Part shown: one piece after another, positions 1 to 7,545 of the stretch
How the letters are laid out: the number at the start of each line of letters is the position of its first letter
How positions within the stretch are numbered: the stretch's first letter is position 1
NCBI GenBank assembly: GCA_017468395.1
Contig: JAFUIR010000011.1
Span: forward strand, 62,001 to 126,000
Direction of reading: 5' to 3'
Length of the DNA stretch: 64,000 nt
Origin: Lachnospiraceae bacterium
GTDB lineage: Bacteria; Bacillota; Clostridia; Lachnospirales; Lachnospiraceae
The notes under the pieces: model-generated
The model's database searches: none
Seen by the model: the letters and a program-made list of their open reading frames with translations, nothing else
Told to the model about the DNA's origin: nothing
Program-made: the position numbers and the translations under genes

Positions 1-724
1 CAGGCTCGCGTCCCCAAGCATGGTCGATAAGGTACTGAGCGTCAATTCCGAGAAGCCGGTAAAGCAACTTTTCATCGGCACGGGCCACATCTTCCATATT
101 AAAAATTCCTACACTTTCCAGCCGCCTTGCGATGCCCGGTCCCACACGCCAAAAATCCGTAAGGGGTTTATGGTTCCAAAGGGTTTTTTGATAAAGTTCT
201 TCGTCCAGATAGCCAATAAATTCTTTGGAGTGTTTGGCAGTAATGTCCAAAGCCACTTTGGCCAAATAGAGATTTGTGCCGATGCCGCAGGTGGCAACAA
301 CGCCGATATCCTTTTTAATATCGCTCATAATGCGTTTACCCAGTTCGGTAGCAGTCATGCGATAAAGACCAAGGTAATTGGTGACATCCAAAAAAGCCTC
401 GTCAATGGAATAGACGTGGATATCTTCTTTTGCAATATATTTCAAATAAATTTCGTAAATTCTGGCGGAATAATCTATATAAAGCTGCATCCGTGGCGGC
501 GCCATAATGTATTGGATATTTGCGGGAATCTGAAAAACCCTGCAGCGGTTGGACACTCCCAGCGCTTTCATGGAAGGGGATACTGCCAGACAGATAGTGC
601 CCCGCTCCCGCTCCGGGTCGGCCACTACCAGGTTGGTAGTCATGGGATCTTTTTTGCGCTCCACACATTCCACGGAGGCATAGAAGGATTTTAAATCAAT
701 ACAAAGATAGATTCGGTTTTCCAC
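1..724 (-). CDS. Y-family DNA polymerase (DinB/UmuC/UvrX type), 3' end outside window
   Basis: Translesion DNA polymerase of the ImpB/MucB/SamB family. About 241 codons are visible and the C-terminal part runs off the left edge. The protein opens MENRIYLCIDLKSFYASVE, with the catalytic Asp at residue 10 and the steric-gate region FYASVE; the second catalytic block YSIDEAFLD lies near residues 104-112, and a helix-hairpin-helix-like WRVGPGIARRLES follows. I chose the GTG start at 724 because GAAAGGAG lies just upstream and the family motif begins within 10 codons. A LexA-type box sits in its promoter, so it is probably SOS-induced. It resembles Gram-positive UvrX/YqjW polymerases as much as DinB, so no symbol is given. 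Confidence 0.93.
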   Translation of the reverse strand, partial: MENRIYLCIDLKSFYASVECVERKKDPMTTNLVVADPERERGTICLAVSPSMKALGVSNRCRVFQIPANIQYIMAPPRMQLYIDYSARIYEIYLKYIAKEDIHVYSIDEAFLDVTNYLGLYRMTATELGKRIMSDIKKDIGVVATCGIGTNLYLAKVALDITAKHSKEFIGYLDEELYQKTLWNHKPLTDFWRVGPGIARRLESVGIFNMEDVARADEKLLYRLLGIDAQYLIDHAWGREP

Positions 725-808
725 GGGGTCTCCTTTCTGAAAAGTGGGTTGCTACAATGGGTGGGCAGTTGCAACTTGACACCTTTGAGGACAATAACAG
801 TATACCCA

Positions 809-838
809 TATTATAGCAAACATATGTTCGGTTGTAAA
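809..838 (-). promoter_or_regulatory. SOS-regulated promoter with LexA/DinR box
   Basis: On the minus strand a TTTACA -35 (833-838) and TATAAT -10 (809-814) are separated by 18 bp. Between them, at 817-830, lies CGAACATATGTTTG, which fits the Gram-positive LexA consensus CGAAC-N4-GTTYG exactly. The box would block RNA polymerase until SOS induction. The transcript reads into the Y-family polymerase. Confidence 0.85.
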
Positions 839-858
839 TGGATAGTTTTGGGAAATAC

Positions 859-887
859 TTGTGAGGATACTTTAAAAATGGTACAAT
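859..887 (+). promoter_or_regulatory. sigma-A type promoter
   Basis: TTGTGA (859-864), 17-bp spacer, TACAAT (882-887). It lies 52 bp upstream of the YkgJ-family gene and is divergent from the SOS promoter. Confidence 0.6.
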
Positions 888-939
888 TTGCATGAGTTTA
901 TAAATCAAAAGAGAATCAGGACACAAAGGAGCGCTCGGT

Positions 940-1611
940 ATGGAACGACAAGTGGACTTAATGGAAATTTCTGACGGAAAATTATACGGCTTAAATGATA
1001 TGGTAAAAGCTTGTGCCAATAATTGTGACGGGTGTAGTGCCTGCTGCCATGGCAGAGGAGATACTATTACTTTAGATCCGCTGGATGTGCATCATCTGAA
1101 AACCGGTTTGCAGACAGGTTTTGAGCAACTCATGACCGGAGGAATCAGTCTGGGCGTGGTAAATGGTATTATCCGTCCCAGCATGATGATGACAGAGGAA
1201 GAGGATTCAAAATGTATTTTCCTAAATGCTCAGGGTAGATGTGGTATTCACAGTTTCCGTCCCGGACTTTGCCGCCTGTTTCCTTTGGGGAGAGTTTATG
1301 AAGAGGATGGAATCAAATACATTTTGCTAACCGGAGAGTGTGTCCGCGAAAACAGAACTAAAGTAAAGGTACGGAAATGGATAGACATGCCGGATATGGA
1401 TGCTTATGAAAAATTTTTAATAGAGTGGCATGATTTTTTGAAGGAAATAGAGGCAGCTGTAACAGATGCAAAAGATGATACTTTTGCAAAAAATCTGAAC
1501 ATGTATGTGCTTCGGAAGTTTTATGTGGAGAATTTTGGCGAGACTGAGGAACAGTTTTACCTGGTTTTTGCGCAAAGATTGCTCGAAGCAAGAAAAATTA
1601 TTTTTGGTTAG
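940..1611 (+). CDS. YkgJ-family cysteine cluster protein
   Basis: A 223-residue soluble protein of the CxxCxxCC family (YkgJ/UPF0153), thought to bind zinc or an iron-sulfur cluster; its biochemical role is not established. Cysteines lie at residues 25, 29, 32, 35 and 36, followed by the typical second block with KCIFL, GRCGIHSFRPGLCRLFP and a later GEC. The start at 940 follows AAAGGAG with good spacing. It has its own promoter and a terminator right after the stop, so it appears monocistronic. The C-terminal 70 residues are acidic and helical and look lineage-specific. Confidence 0.85.
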   Translation: MERQVDLMEISDGKLYGLNDMVKACANNCDGCSACCHGRGDTITLDPLDVHHLKTGLQTGFEQLMTGGISLGVVNGIIRPSMMMTEEEDSKCIFLNAQGRCGIHSFRPGLCRLFPLGRVYEEDGIKYILLTGECVRENRTKVKVRKWIDMPDMDAYEKFLIEWHDFLKEIEAAVTDAKDDTFAKNLNMYVLRKFYVENFGETEEQFYLVFAQRLLEARKIIFG

Positions 1612-1621
1612 GAAATAAAAG

Positions 1622-1667
1622 AGGGATTGGATGCTTTGGTGCACCAAATCCCTTTGAAGTTTTTTTG
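1622..1667 (+). terminator. intrinsic terminator
   Basis: An AGGGATTGG/CCAAATCCCT stem with one bulge (1622-1630 with 1644-1653), followed by a T-run at 1660-1666. It lies between two convergent genes. Confidence 0.75.
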
Positions 1668-1672
1668 TGAAT

Positions 1673-2320
1673 TTAAGGTTTCCAATGTTGTTCCAGGTAT
1701 TCTAATGCCTTATTGGTGGTTAGTGAAAAACGCTGCTTAAGCACTGCAAGCGTGTCTTCTTTGGTATGTCCCAGTTCTTGGAGTGAAAGGATTAAAGCCA
1801 TAATTCCGTAATCAATGCCCTCCTGCCGGCACATTTCGTCATGTTCCCAAGATTTCATATAACTAATGCCAACCTCCCTTCGCAACTTTGCGTTTTCTAC
1901 AATGTGATGAATGGTATCAAGATTTTGATTTGTCACATTTTCGTTTATTGTATTCTCCATGTATTGTAACATATCTTTTAATTCTTGACTAGGGTTTCCT
2001 TCCGTTCCTTTCGTATAAAGAAAAATTTTTGTGGCGCCATCGTTGTATGGTACGGAAGAATCCTCTATACACTGGTTCCGGATAGTATATCGGATACCAT
2101 GTCTGTCAGTGTCAATTCCCAGCACATTTTTTTGCGGAACAATTTGCACTTTTCGGATGGGTCTACCCAGAATCGTACTAAGTAGAATCCGGCAAAATTC
2201 AGGCCCGTCTTCTTTCTGCATAAGTATTTGATGAAACAGAAAGTCGTCCATTAAGTCAAGCTCAGCCAGAGGGCGACGCGGACGTTTAGTAGTAACAGTT
2301 AAATCATTTGTCATAGGCAT
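1673..2320 (-). pseudogene. Rpn/PD-(D/E)XK transposase-family nuclease, internally deleted
   Basis: 215 residues of the Rpn family (recombination-promoting nuclease, PD-(D/E)XK). The family N-terminus is present (LMDDFLFHQIL, then CRILLSTILG), as are the middle motif YNDGATKIFLYTKGT and the usual C-terminal GHTKEDTLAVLKQRF. The text jumps from DRHGIR straight to YTIRNQCIED. In intact members the segment between these holds the catalytic Asp and the ExQ/ExK strand (roughly 60-70 residues), so an in-frame deletion has removed the active site. The reading frame is otherwise open, which makes this a recently inactivated copy or a non-catalytic derivative. Start at 2320 follows AAAGGA. Confidence 0.8.
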
Positions 2321-2358
2321 ATAATCCTTTTGTATAAAATTATAGAATTGAAATGTTT

Positions 2359-2387
2359 GGCGAATCGCCGGATGCAGTTAAACTGCA
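2359..2387. repeat. two adjacent short palindromes
   Basis: GGCGAATCGCC (2359-2369) and TGCAGTTAAACTGCA (2373-2387) lie next to each other in the 279-bp gap upstream of the acetyltransferase gene. No T-run follows. They could be regulatory hairpins or the end of a lost mobile element; no function is assigned. Confidence 0.4.
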
Positions 2388-2540
2388 ATGATTAGAGGCA
2401 TCCCTGAAAATGGGTTCCATCTAATAACGCAAGAAGAATTCCTGCGGATGTAAGATGTACTATAAGGCATTTTATAAAGAAACGCAAGCAAAAAATGCAA
2501 TTTATATTATGCGTATATAATGGAAGGAAAAAGACAGGTA

Positions 2541-2549
2541 TGGTATAAT
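2541..2549 (+). promoter_or_regulatory. extended -10 promoter
   Basis: TGGTATAAT: an extended TGn motif joined to a consensus TATAAT (2544-2549), 51 bp before the acetyltransferase start. No good -35 box is visible, as is usual for extended -10 promoters. Confidence 0.5.
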
Positions 2550-2599
2550 GTACGCGAACACAATGAGCCAAGCGGCTGCGAAGCATAGAGGAAAACAAG

Positions 2600-3055
2600 A
2601 TGTTGAATAGAAAAAATATAACTATTAGTCGGGCAACCGTGAAAGATGCCCATGACATTGCAAAAATGGCAATTCAGATGTGGGAAGAGAATACCATAGA
2701 CGGTCTTGCGGAAGAGTTTAAGGAAATGATAGAAGAGGCCGAGGGCGTGGTTTTTCTGGCAAAAGTGGATGGACAGGCGGCAGGGTTTGCCCAGTGCCAA
2801 CTTCGCCATGATTATGTGGAAGGAACTGACAGCAGCCCGGTAGGGTATTTGGAAGGTATTTTTGTACAAGAGGAATATAGAGGTTGTGGTATTGCCAAAC
2901 ATCTTTTGCAGGAATGTGAAAAATGGGCGGTCAAGCAAGGCTGCACGGAATTTGCCAGCGACTGTGAACTGACCAACAGTGAAAGTTTGAAATTTCACAT
3001 GAGCATGGGATTTGAGGAAGCAAACAGAATTATTTGCTTTACAAAGAGATTATAA
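2600..3055 (+). CDS. AAC(6')-like aminoglycoside N-acetyltransferase (GNAT)
   Basis: A 151-residue GNAT-fold acetyltransferase. The segment RHDYVEGTDSSPVGYLEGIF, the acetyl-CoA loop EEYRGCGIAKHLL, and the end GFEEANRIICFTKR follow the AAC(6')-Iy/Iz type of chromosomal aminoglycoside 6'-N-acetyltransferases from Gram-negatives, as I recall those sequences. The predicted activity is acetyl transfer to the 6'-amino group of aminoglycosides in the cytoplasm. A GNAT with another amine substrate is possible. The RBS is weak (AGAGGAAAAC). A methyltransferase follows 15 bp later, probably in the same transcript. Confidence 0.75.
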   Translation: MLNRKNITISRATVKDAHDIAKMAIQMWEENTIDGLAEEFKEMIEEAEGVVFLAKVDGQAAGFAQCQLRHDYVEGTDSSPVGYLEGIFVQEEYRGCGIAKHLLQECEKWAVKQGCTEFASDCELTNSESLKFHMSMGFEEANRIICFTKRL

Positions 3056-3070
3056 TTATAAGGAAAAACC

Positions 3071-3781
3071 ATGAGCAACGAAAGATTAAGTCAAATAAGA
3101 GAAGCGGAAAGAGCCTCACATTTGGAAATATATTCTACAGCGGAATTATATGAGAAAGGAAGTTGGCTACAAAAGCCAATTAAAACGGTATTGGATTTGT
3201 TGCCGGTTTTTGCCAATTATCAGGCGTTGCGAGCGCTGGACTTAGGCAGTGGGGTAGGCAGAAACAGTATTGCAGTGGCGTTAGAATATCGGCATATTGA
3301 TTGTAAAGTGGAATGTGTGGATATATTGGAATATTCCATTGAGCGGTTGAGGCAAAATGCGGTCAAGTACGAGGTTGAAAAAGAAATTGAAGGAATTGTT
3401 TCACCTATAGAGAACTATGTTATTGCTGAGAATACATATGATTTGGTTATGGCTGTTTCAGCTTTGGAGCATATAGACTCAGAGAATGCTTTTAAAGAAA
3501 AATTAAAAGAGATTTGCCAAGGAATCCGTGCAGGCGGTGTGGTATGTTTGGTTATCAATTCGGGTGTGACAGAAAAGGATAAAGAAACAGGAGAAAAACT
3601 ATCTCCGCAATTTGAAGTGAATCTGCCAACGCAGGAATTACAAACCATTTTGCAAGAGACTTTTATTGGATGGAAGATCTTAAAATCAACTATCCGTCAT
3701 CAACAATATGATATTCCTCGTGGTGAGAGAACTGTAGATTTAGAAACAGATGTAGTCACTTTTGTGGCGCAAAAACTATAA
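3071..3781 (+). CDS. class I SAM-dependent methyltransferase
   Basis: 236 residues with a Rossmann methyltransferase core: motif I ALDLGSGVGRNS near residues 55-66, an acidic ribose-binding position in CVDILEYS, and the motif IV region DLVMAVSALEHI. The fold is that of methyltransferase type 11/12 small-molecule enzymes. Substrate cannot be told from sequence; the N-terminal REAERASHLEIYS recurs in Firmicute paralogues of unknown target. It lies 15 bp after the acetyltransferase and 17 bp before a membrane protein, each with its own RBS (AAGGA here), suggesting a short operon. Confidence 0.8.
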   Translation: MSNERLSQIREAERASHLEIYSTAELYEKGSWLQKPIKTVLDLLPVFANYQALRALDLGSGVGRNSIAVALEYRHIDCKVECVDILEYSIERLRQNAVKYEVEKEIEGIVSPIENYVIAENTYDLVMAVSALEHIDSENAFKEKLKEICQGIRAGGVVCLVINSGVTEKDKETGEKLSPQFEVNLPTQELQTILQETFIGWKILKSTIRHQQYDIPRGERTVDLETDVVTFVAQKL

Positions 3782-3798
3782 TTTGGAGGGAACATTTT

Positions 3799-4296
3799 AT
3801 GAATAAAGAAGTTATCGGTGGCGCAGACGGACCCACAAGCGTTTTTTTGGCAGCAGATTGGATGGATTGGTTTAATGTTTTAGGGCTGTTTGTAATGATT
3901 TGTGTTTTATTGCCCAACATTATATACGCCATCAAATTTAAAGGGGTTAAAAATAAGTGTACAAGTAAGGTTATGAACATCTTGGAACAGGTTGGACGTT
4001 ATGCCTGTATGATCTTGATGGTTTTCTGCATCGGAATGAGAAGTTTTGGCTTTTTTTCACTGGAAGAATGTCTGATTTATTTGTTGGGAAACATATTTTT
4101 AATAATAGTATATTGGATAATCTGGCTTCTTTACTTTGTGAAGCAAAAAGCGTGGAAGAGCATGGCACTGGCTATTTTGCCCACGGCTATTTTCCTGCTC
4201 AGCGGAATCACACAAAGACACTTTTTACTGATAATCGCCGCAACAATTTTTGGCGTGGCACACATTTATGTGACTTATAAAAACATAAGGGATTAA
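3799..4296 (+). CDS. small membrane protein with N-terminal GGADGPT motif
   Basis: A 165-residue protein, function not recognised. It begins MNKEVIGGADGPTSVFLAA. The IGGADGPTSIF signature is the conserved segment of the beta subunit of sodium-translocating decarboxylases (OadB/GcdB/MmdB), but the rest bears no resemblance to that 11-TM protein. About four or five hydrophobic helices follow (near residues 24-46, 68-88, 90-113, 120-138, 143-158). The start at 3799 has a strong GGAGGG RBS. The motif may be a membrane-insertion or ion-binding element reused on a different scaffold. Confidence 0.6.
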   Translation: MNKEVIGGADGPTSVFLAADWMDWFNVLGLFVMICVLLPNIIYAIKFKGVKNKCTSKVMNILEQVGRYACMILMVFCIGMRSFGFFSLEECLIYLLGNIFLIIVYWIIWLLYFVKQKAWKSMALAILPTAIFLLSGITQRHFLLIIAATIFGVAHIYVTYKNIRD

Positions 4297-4386
4297 TAAG
4301 CATATAAACTTTAATTAGCAAACAAATTTCATCCTCAAAAGCAAGGTAAAAGAGGGTTTATTAGTAGATAGGAGGAAATATAAGTA

Positions 4387-5163
4387 GTGGAATATATTTT
4401 AGTGGTTATAATTACATTTTTAGCAGGCATGGGTGCAGGACTTGGGACAGGGTTTGCAGGAATGAGTGCAGCGGCAGTAATAACTCCCATGCTCATTACT
4501 TTTTTGAATGTGGATCCATATACGGCGGTTGGTATTGCACTGGCTTCGGATGTATTAGCCAGCGCAGTTTCTGCTTATACTTATGGGAAAAATAAGAATC
4601 TAGATATTAAAAACGGTTTGATAATGATGGCTGCTGTTCTTATGTTCACGGTTGTCGGTAGTTATGTTTCGAGTTTAGTTCCTTCCAATACCATGGGCAG
4701 TTTCAGTACAGTTATGACAATGTTCCTTGGGATCAAGTTCATTTTTAAGCCGGTAATGACGACAAAACAGGATATGGAAAAGGCAAGTAGAAAAAAGAAA
4801 ATTTGGGGATCTCTTATTTGCGGTGCGCTAATAGGGTTTATCTGTGGTTTTGTTGGTGCTGGCGGTGGTATGATGATGCTTTTGATTCTTACAAGTGTTT
4901 TAGGTTATGAATTGAAAACCGCTGTTGGAACCAGTGTATTTATCATGACTTTTACCGCTTTGACAGGAGCGGTTTCGCATTTTTCCTTTGGAGATGCTCC
5001 AAATATGTTAATCATGGGATTGTGTATCATTTTTACATTTATGTGGGCGCGTATAGCAGCGGTATTTGCTAACAAGGCTAAACCGGAAACGCTGAACCGC
5101 GCAGTTGGTATTGTGTTGACGGTATTGGGGATTACGATTTTAGGGTTTAATTATTTGTTCTAA
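4387..5163 (+). CDS. TauE/SafE-family sulfite/anion exporter
   Basis: A 258-residue polytopic membrane protein of the TSUP (TauE/SafE) family. Each half carries the family Gly-rich opening: GAGLGTGFAGMSAAAVITP near residue 17 and GFVGAGGGMMMLLILTSVLG in the second half, with a charged cytoplasmic linker KASRKKKIWG between. Members export sulfite, sulfoacetate or related organosulfur anions; the substrate here is unknown. The start is GTG at 4387, about 11 bp after GGAGG. It stands about 90 bp from its neighbours on each side. Confidence 0.85.
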   Translation: MEYILVVIITFLAGMGAGLGTGFAGMSAAAVITPMLITFLNVDPYTAVGIALASDVLASAVSAYTYGKNKNLDIKNGLIMMAAVLMFTVVGSYVSSLVPSNTMGSFSTVMTMFLGIKFIFKPVMTTKQDMEKASRKKKIWGSLICGALIGFICGFVGAGGGMMMLLILTSVLGYELKTAVGTSVFIMTFTALTGAVSHFSFGDAPNMLIMGLCIIFTFMWARIAAVFANKAKPETLNRAVGIVLTVLGITILGFNYLF

Positions 5164-5258
5164 AAGTAATTATCAAAATCTTTAAAAAGAACAAAAACAG
5201 TTCCTTTCCTTACACTATGTAGTTTATACGAAGAAACAAGTTTTATAGGAGAAAAAGC

Positions 5259-6143
5259 ATGTACATTTTCCACTGCGTCAGAAAGCGTGATTATGACCCT
5301 ACAGCTAAATTTTATGGTGAAGAGAGTGTTAAGAAGTGTGGTTTTATCCATTGCTCGGATATAGACACATATTATCTTGTGGCGCCTAATTTTAAGGACG
5401 ATTATGAAGAGCGCATCCTACTTCTCATCAATACTGACAAAGTAATTCCTGAAATTAAATGGGAAGATAGTGAAGGGTGGGATTTTCCGCATATTTACGG
5501 GCTTTTGAATACAGATGCCGTAGAAGCAATCTTGCCTCATATATGGTCTGAAGATAGGGTGTGGATCCCGAATGAAGAATTAGCACAGTTTAAAAAAATG
5601 TACGCATACCACGTTGTGACGGACAGACCTATGCATGTAGGGCAGCAGATTATATTTGATGAAACACACCACAGCGGAGTGTATCAAAGGGTATATGAAA
5701 AAATAGATATTGTAAATGATATATATTCTAATCCGTCCAAGTATAATGCAGAAGCATTGGAACATCATACATCTGTTGCTCTAAGGGAATTAGCGTTAGA
5801 AGAGGTCAGGCAGAAAAAGTATCCTCAATATCCTTCAAGAATGGGGTGCTTATATGTTTCCAATACCTTTGAAGAAGCAGAGAGATGGGGCGAATTTTTC
5901 TCAAAAATTGGACGTCCGACATATCACATTGTAAAACTGGAGATAGAGGGGAATTGTTTTGTAGGTGATGCAACAAAATGCTTTGAAGGCCAATTGGATA
6001 AGCAAGAAAACCTGAGACTTGCAGAAGTGTACTGGGAGAATAAATCCAGTGACAGTAACGAGCAACCTATTTGCGAGATGTTGGTTGACGGTCATATAAC
6101 CGTTATTGAGATAGTAAAAGAAATAAATGCTAATATAGGTTAA
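5259..6143 (+). CDS. DUF952-DUF2441 tandem protein (ADP-ribosyltransferase-like)
   Basis: 294 residues in two parts. Residues 1-105 match DUF952: FHCVRKRDYD at the start, GFIHCSD, then WDFPHIYGLLN. Residues 110-294 match DUF2441: MYAYHVVTDRPMHVGQQIIF at the start, RVYEK, then SRMGCLYVSNTFEEAERW. I recall DUF952, and probably DUF2441, being grouped with the ADP-ribosyltransferase fold, which suggests NAD-dependent ADP-ribosylation or phosphotransfer chemistry, but no activity has been shown. RBS GGAG at 5248 supports the start. No signal peptide, so cytoplasmic. Confidence 0.75.
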   Translation: MYIFHCVRKRDYDPTAKFYGEESVKKCGFIHCSDIDTYYLVAPNFKDDYEERILLLINTDKVIPEIKWEDSEGWDFPHIYGLLNTDAVEAILPHIWSEDRVWIPNEELAQFKKMYAYHVVTDRPMHVGQQIIFDETHHSGVYQRVYEKIDIVNDIYSNPSKYNAEALEHHTSVALRELALEEVRQKKYPQYPSRMGCLYVSNTFEEAERWGEFFSKIGRPTYHIVKLEIEGNCFVGDATKCFEGQLDKQENLRLAEVYWENKSSDSNEQPICEMLVDGHITVIEIVKEINANIG

Positions 6144-6201
6144 TGGAAATGAAACCATAAAAGGCAGTGATAATTAATTTGGAAGGTTCACGGAGGAAAT
6201 C

Positions 6202-6627
6202 ATGGTACGCTTGGCAACAGTAAATGATGCGGAACAATTAGAGAGTTTGAATATTGAGTTTAACGGGAAAGACGAGGCAACCCTTGAGCATATAAAGGAA
6301 TCTCTTCTAAATAATCAGCAGGAAATTGTTATTGTTGATGATGAAAACGGAGTGCTTACCGGATTTGTATGTATTCAGTTGAAAAAGTCTTTTTGCTATG
6401 ATGATTTTACACCGGAAATTACAGAAGTGTTTGTTAAGCCGCAATATAGGGAAAAAGGCATTGCCAGCGAGATGATAGCCTTCGCAGAAGATTATTGTGG
6501 TAGGCTGTATCCACTTCACAAATATGAACTTCTGACGGGAAAGAATAATATTATTGCCCGGTCGCTATATGGTAAACTTGGATATAAAGAAGATGGGGAA
6601 ATTCATTTGTCAAAGCGAATAAAGTAA
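6202..6627 (+). CDS. GNAT family N-acetyltransferase
   Basis: A 141-residue GNAT-fold protein. The acetyl-CoA-binding segment is VKPQYREKGIASEMIAFAE (about residues 74-92), and the family C-terminal element NIIARSLYGKLGYKEDGEI follows. The opening VRLATVNDAEQLESLN is the usual beta1-alpha1. Substrate unknown. GGAGG lies 7 bp before the ATG. It is not closely similar to the AAC(6')-like gene at 2600, so it is not a recent duplicate. Confidence 0.82.
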   Translation: MVRLATVNDAEQLESLNIEFNGKDEATLEHIKESLLNNQQEIVIVDDENGVLTGFVCIQLKKSFCYDDFTPEITEVFVKPQYREKGIASEMIAFAEDYCGRLYPLHKYELLTGKNNIIARSLYGKLGYKEDGEIHLSKRIK

Positions 6628-6674
6628 TAGATAAGTAGCAGTTTGAAAGAAGTAAAACGTGGGTAAATACGCTT

Positions 6675-7472
6675 ATGAAAAAGAAAAAATATGTATTCAT
6701 TCTATTGGCAGGCATTTTGCTACTCTTTTTGTTGTGGGACACACCCATTAGAGAGCGTAATGCGCAGGAAACGGGTGATTCCTGTGGGGTATACTATTTA
6801 CTCAACATTGACGGGATGAAGGGGTTGGGACATACAGCACTTTTGCTGACCGATGAACAAGGAAAGGGTTTTTTTTACAGTTATAACGGTATGCAGTATT
6901 CTCTGGGAGAGTGCCTGATGGGAAAAGCCGGCGTAGGAAAAATGAAAGTTTTTGCACTAAGCGGGGAAGAAGTTGAAGAATTTTTGACCACAGGTAATTT
7001 GCAAGTGGAAGATGCGGCAGAATGTGATAATTTTGATAGAATCTTGTATCGCTATATTTCTTCGGAAGATTATACACTTATACAGGAGAGTGCTGCAAAG
7101 TATATTGACACCGGCGATGAGTATGAGCGTTTATATGGGGTCGCTTGTAATGCCTCCGAGGGAGAGCGGGCCATTGCAGAAAAGGCCTTGAATGAATTTT
7201 TGACACAAGTAGATTTGCCCAAATATCAGATTTATGTACATAACTGTGACACGGTTGCACGGGAATTGATGGCGCTGATAGACCAGGAAGTGGCCTCATA
7301 TAATGCCGAAGATGAAAAATTGACACCTACAGACAATTATATCGGAATGTATAAAAAACTAAGCGAGACGTGGGGATGTCGTGTGTTGGGGGCAGATACT
7401 ATGGTAGAAAATTTTTTTGGAAATAAAAAAATCTTTGAAAAAATTTGGGGGTTACTGTATAATACCTATTAG
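6675..7472 (+). CDS. membrane-anchored protein with possible permuted papain-like fold
   Basis: 265 residues, not assigned to a named family. An N-terminal signal anchor (residues 6-21, after KKKK) predicts an extracellular domain. The conserved-looking parts are GLGHTALLLTD (His53), FFYSYNG and YVHNCDTVARELM (Cys191). A His in a GHT strand upstream of an NC-x-T/A-x-ARE-L helix is the order seen in circularly permuted NlpC/P60 (YiiX/LRAT-like) proteins, so a cysteine peptidase or amidase is possible. This is inference from motif order only. The RBS is weak. The promoter for the next gene lies inside its last 40 bp. Confidence 0.6.
   Translation: MKKKKYVFILLAGILLLFLLWDTPIRERNAQETGDSCGVYYLLNIDGMKGLGHTALLLTDEQGKGFFYSYNGMQYSLGECLMGKAGVGKMKVFALSGEEVEEFLTTGNLQVEDAAECDNFDRILYRYISSEDYTLIQESAAKYIDTGDEYERLYGVACNASEGERAIAEKALNEFLTQVDLPKYQIYVHNCDTVARELMALIDQEVASYNAEDEKLTPTDNYIGMYKKLSETWGCRVLGADTMVENFFGNKKIFEKIWGLLYNTY
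7435..7463 (+). promoter_or_regulatory. promoter for the MATE gene, inside upstream CDS
   Basis: TTGAAA (7435-7440), a spacer of exactly 17 bp, TATAAT (7458-7463). Transcription would begin near 7470, within the stop codon of the preceding gene and just before the hairpin at 7483. Confidence 0.7.
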
Positions 7473-7482
7473 TGCGTAGCCG

Positions 7483-7521
7483 AAAAGGCGTAAGTCCAGC
7501 TTTTGGACTTACGCCTTTTTT
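7483..7521 (+). terminator. strong intrinsic terminator in MATE leader
   Basis: A 16-bp perfect stem (7483-7498 with 7504-7519) with a 5-base loop and a T-rich right end. It ends the upstream gene but also lies between the 7435 promoter and the MATE start at 7546, so it could act as an attenuator. Confidence 0.9.
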
Positions 7522-7545
7522 GTATTTATTTAGGAGGTAAATTTA

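Noticed and set aside
3799-4296. Truncated oxaloacetate decarboxylase beta subunit
   Set aside because: Only the short GGADGPT motif matches; the helices and length are otherwise unlike OadB and the frame has a proper start and RBS.
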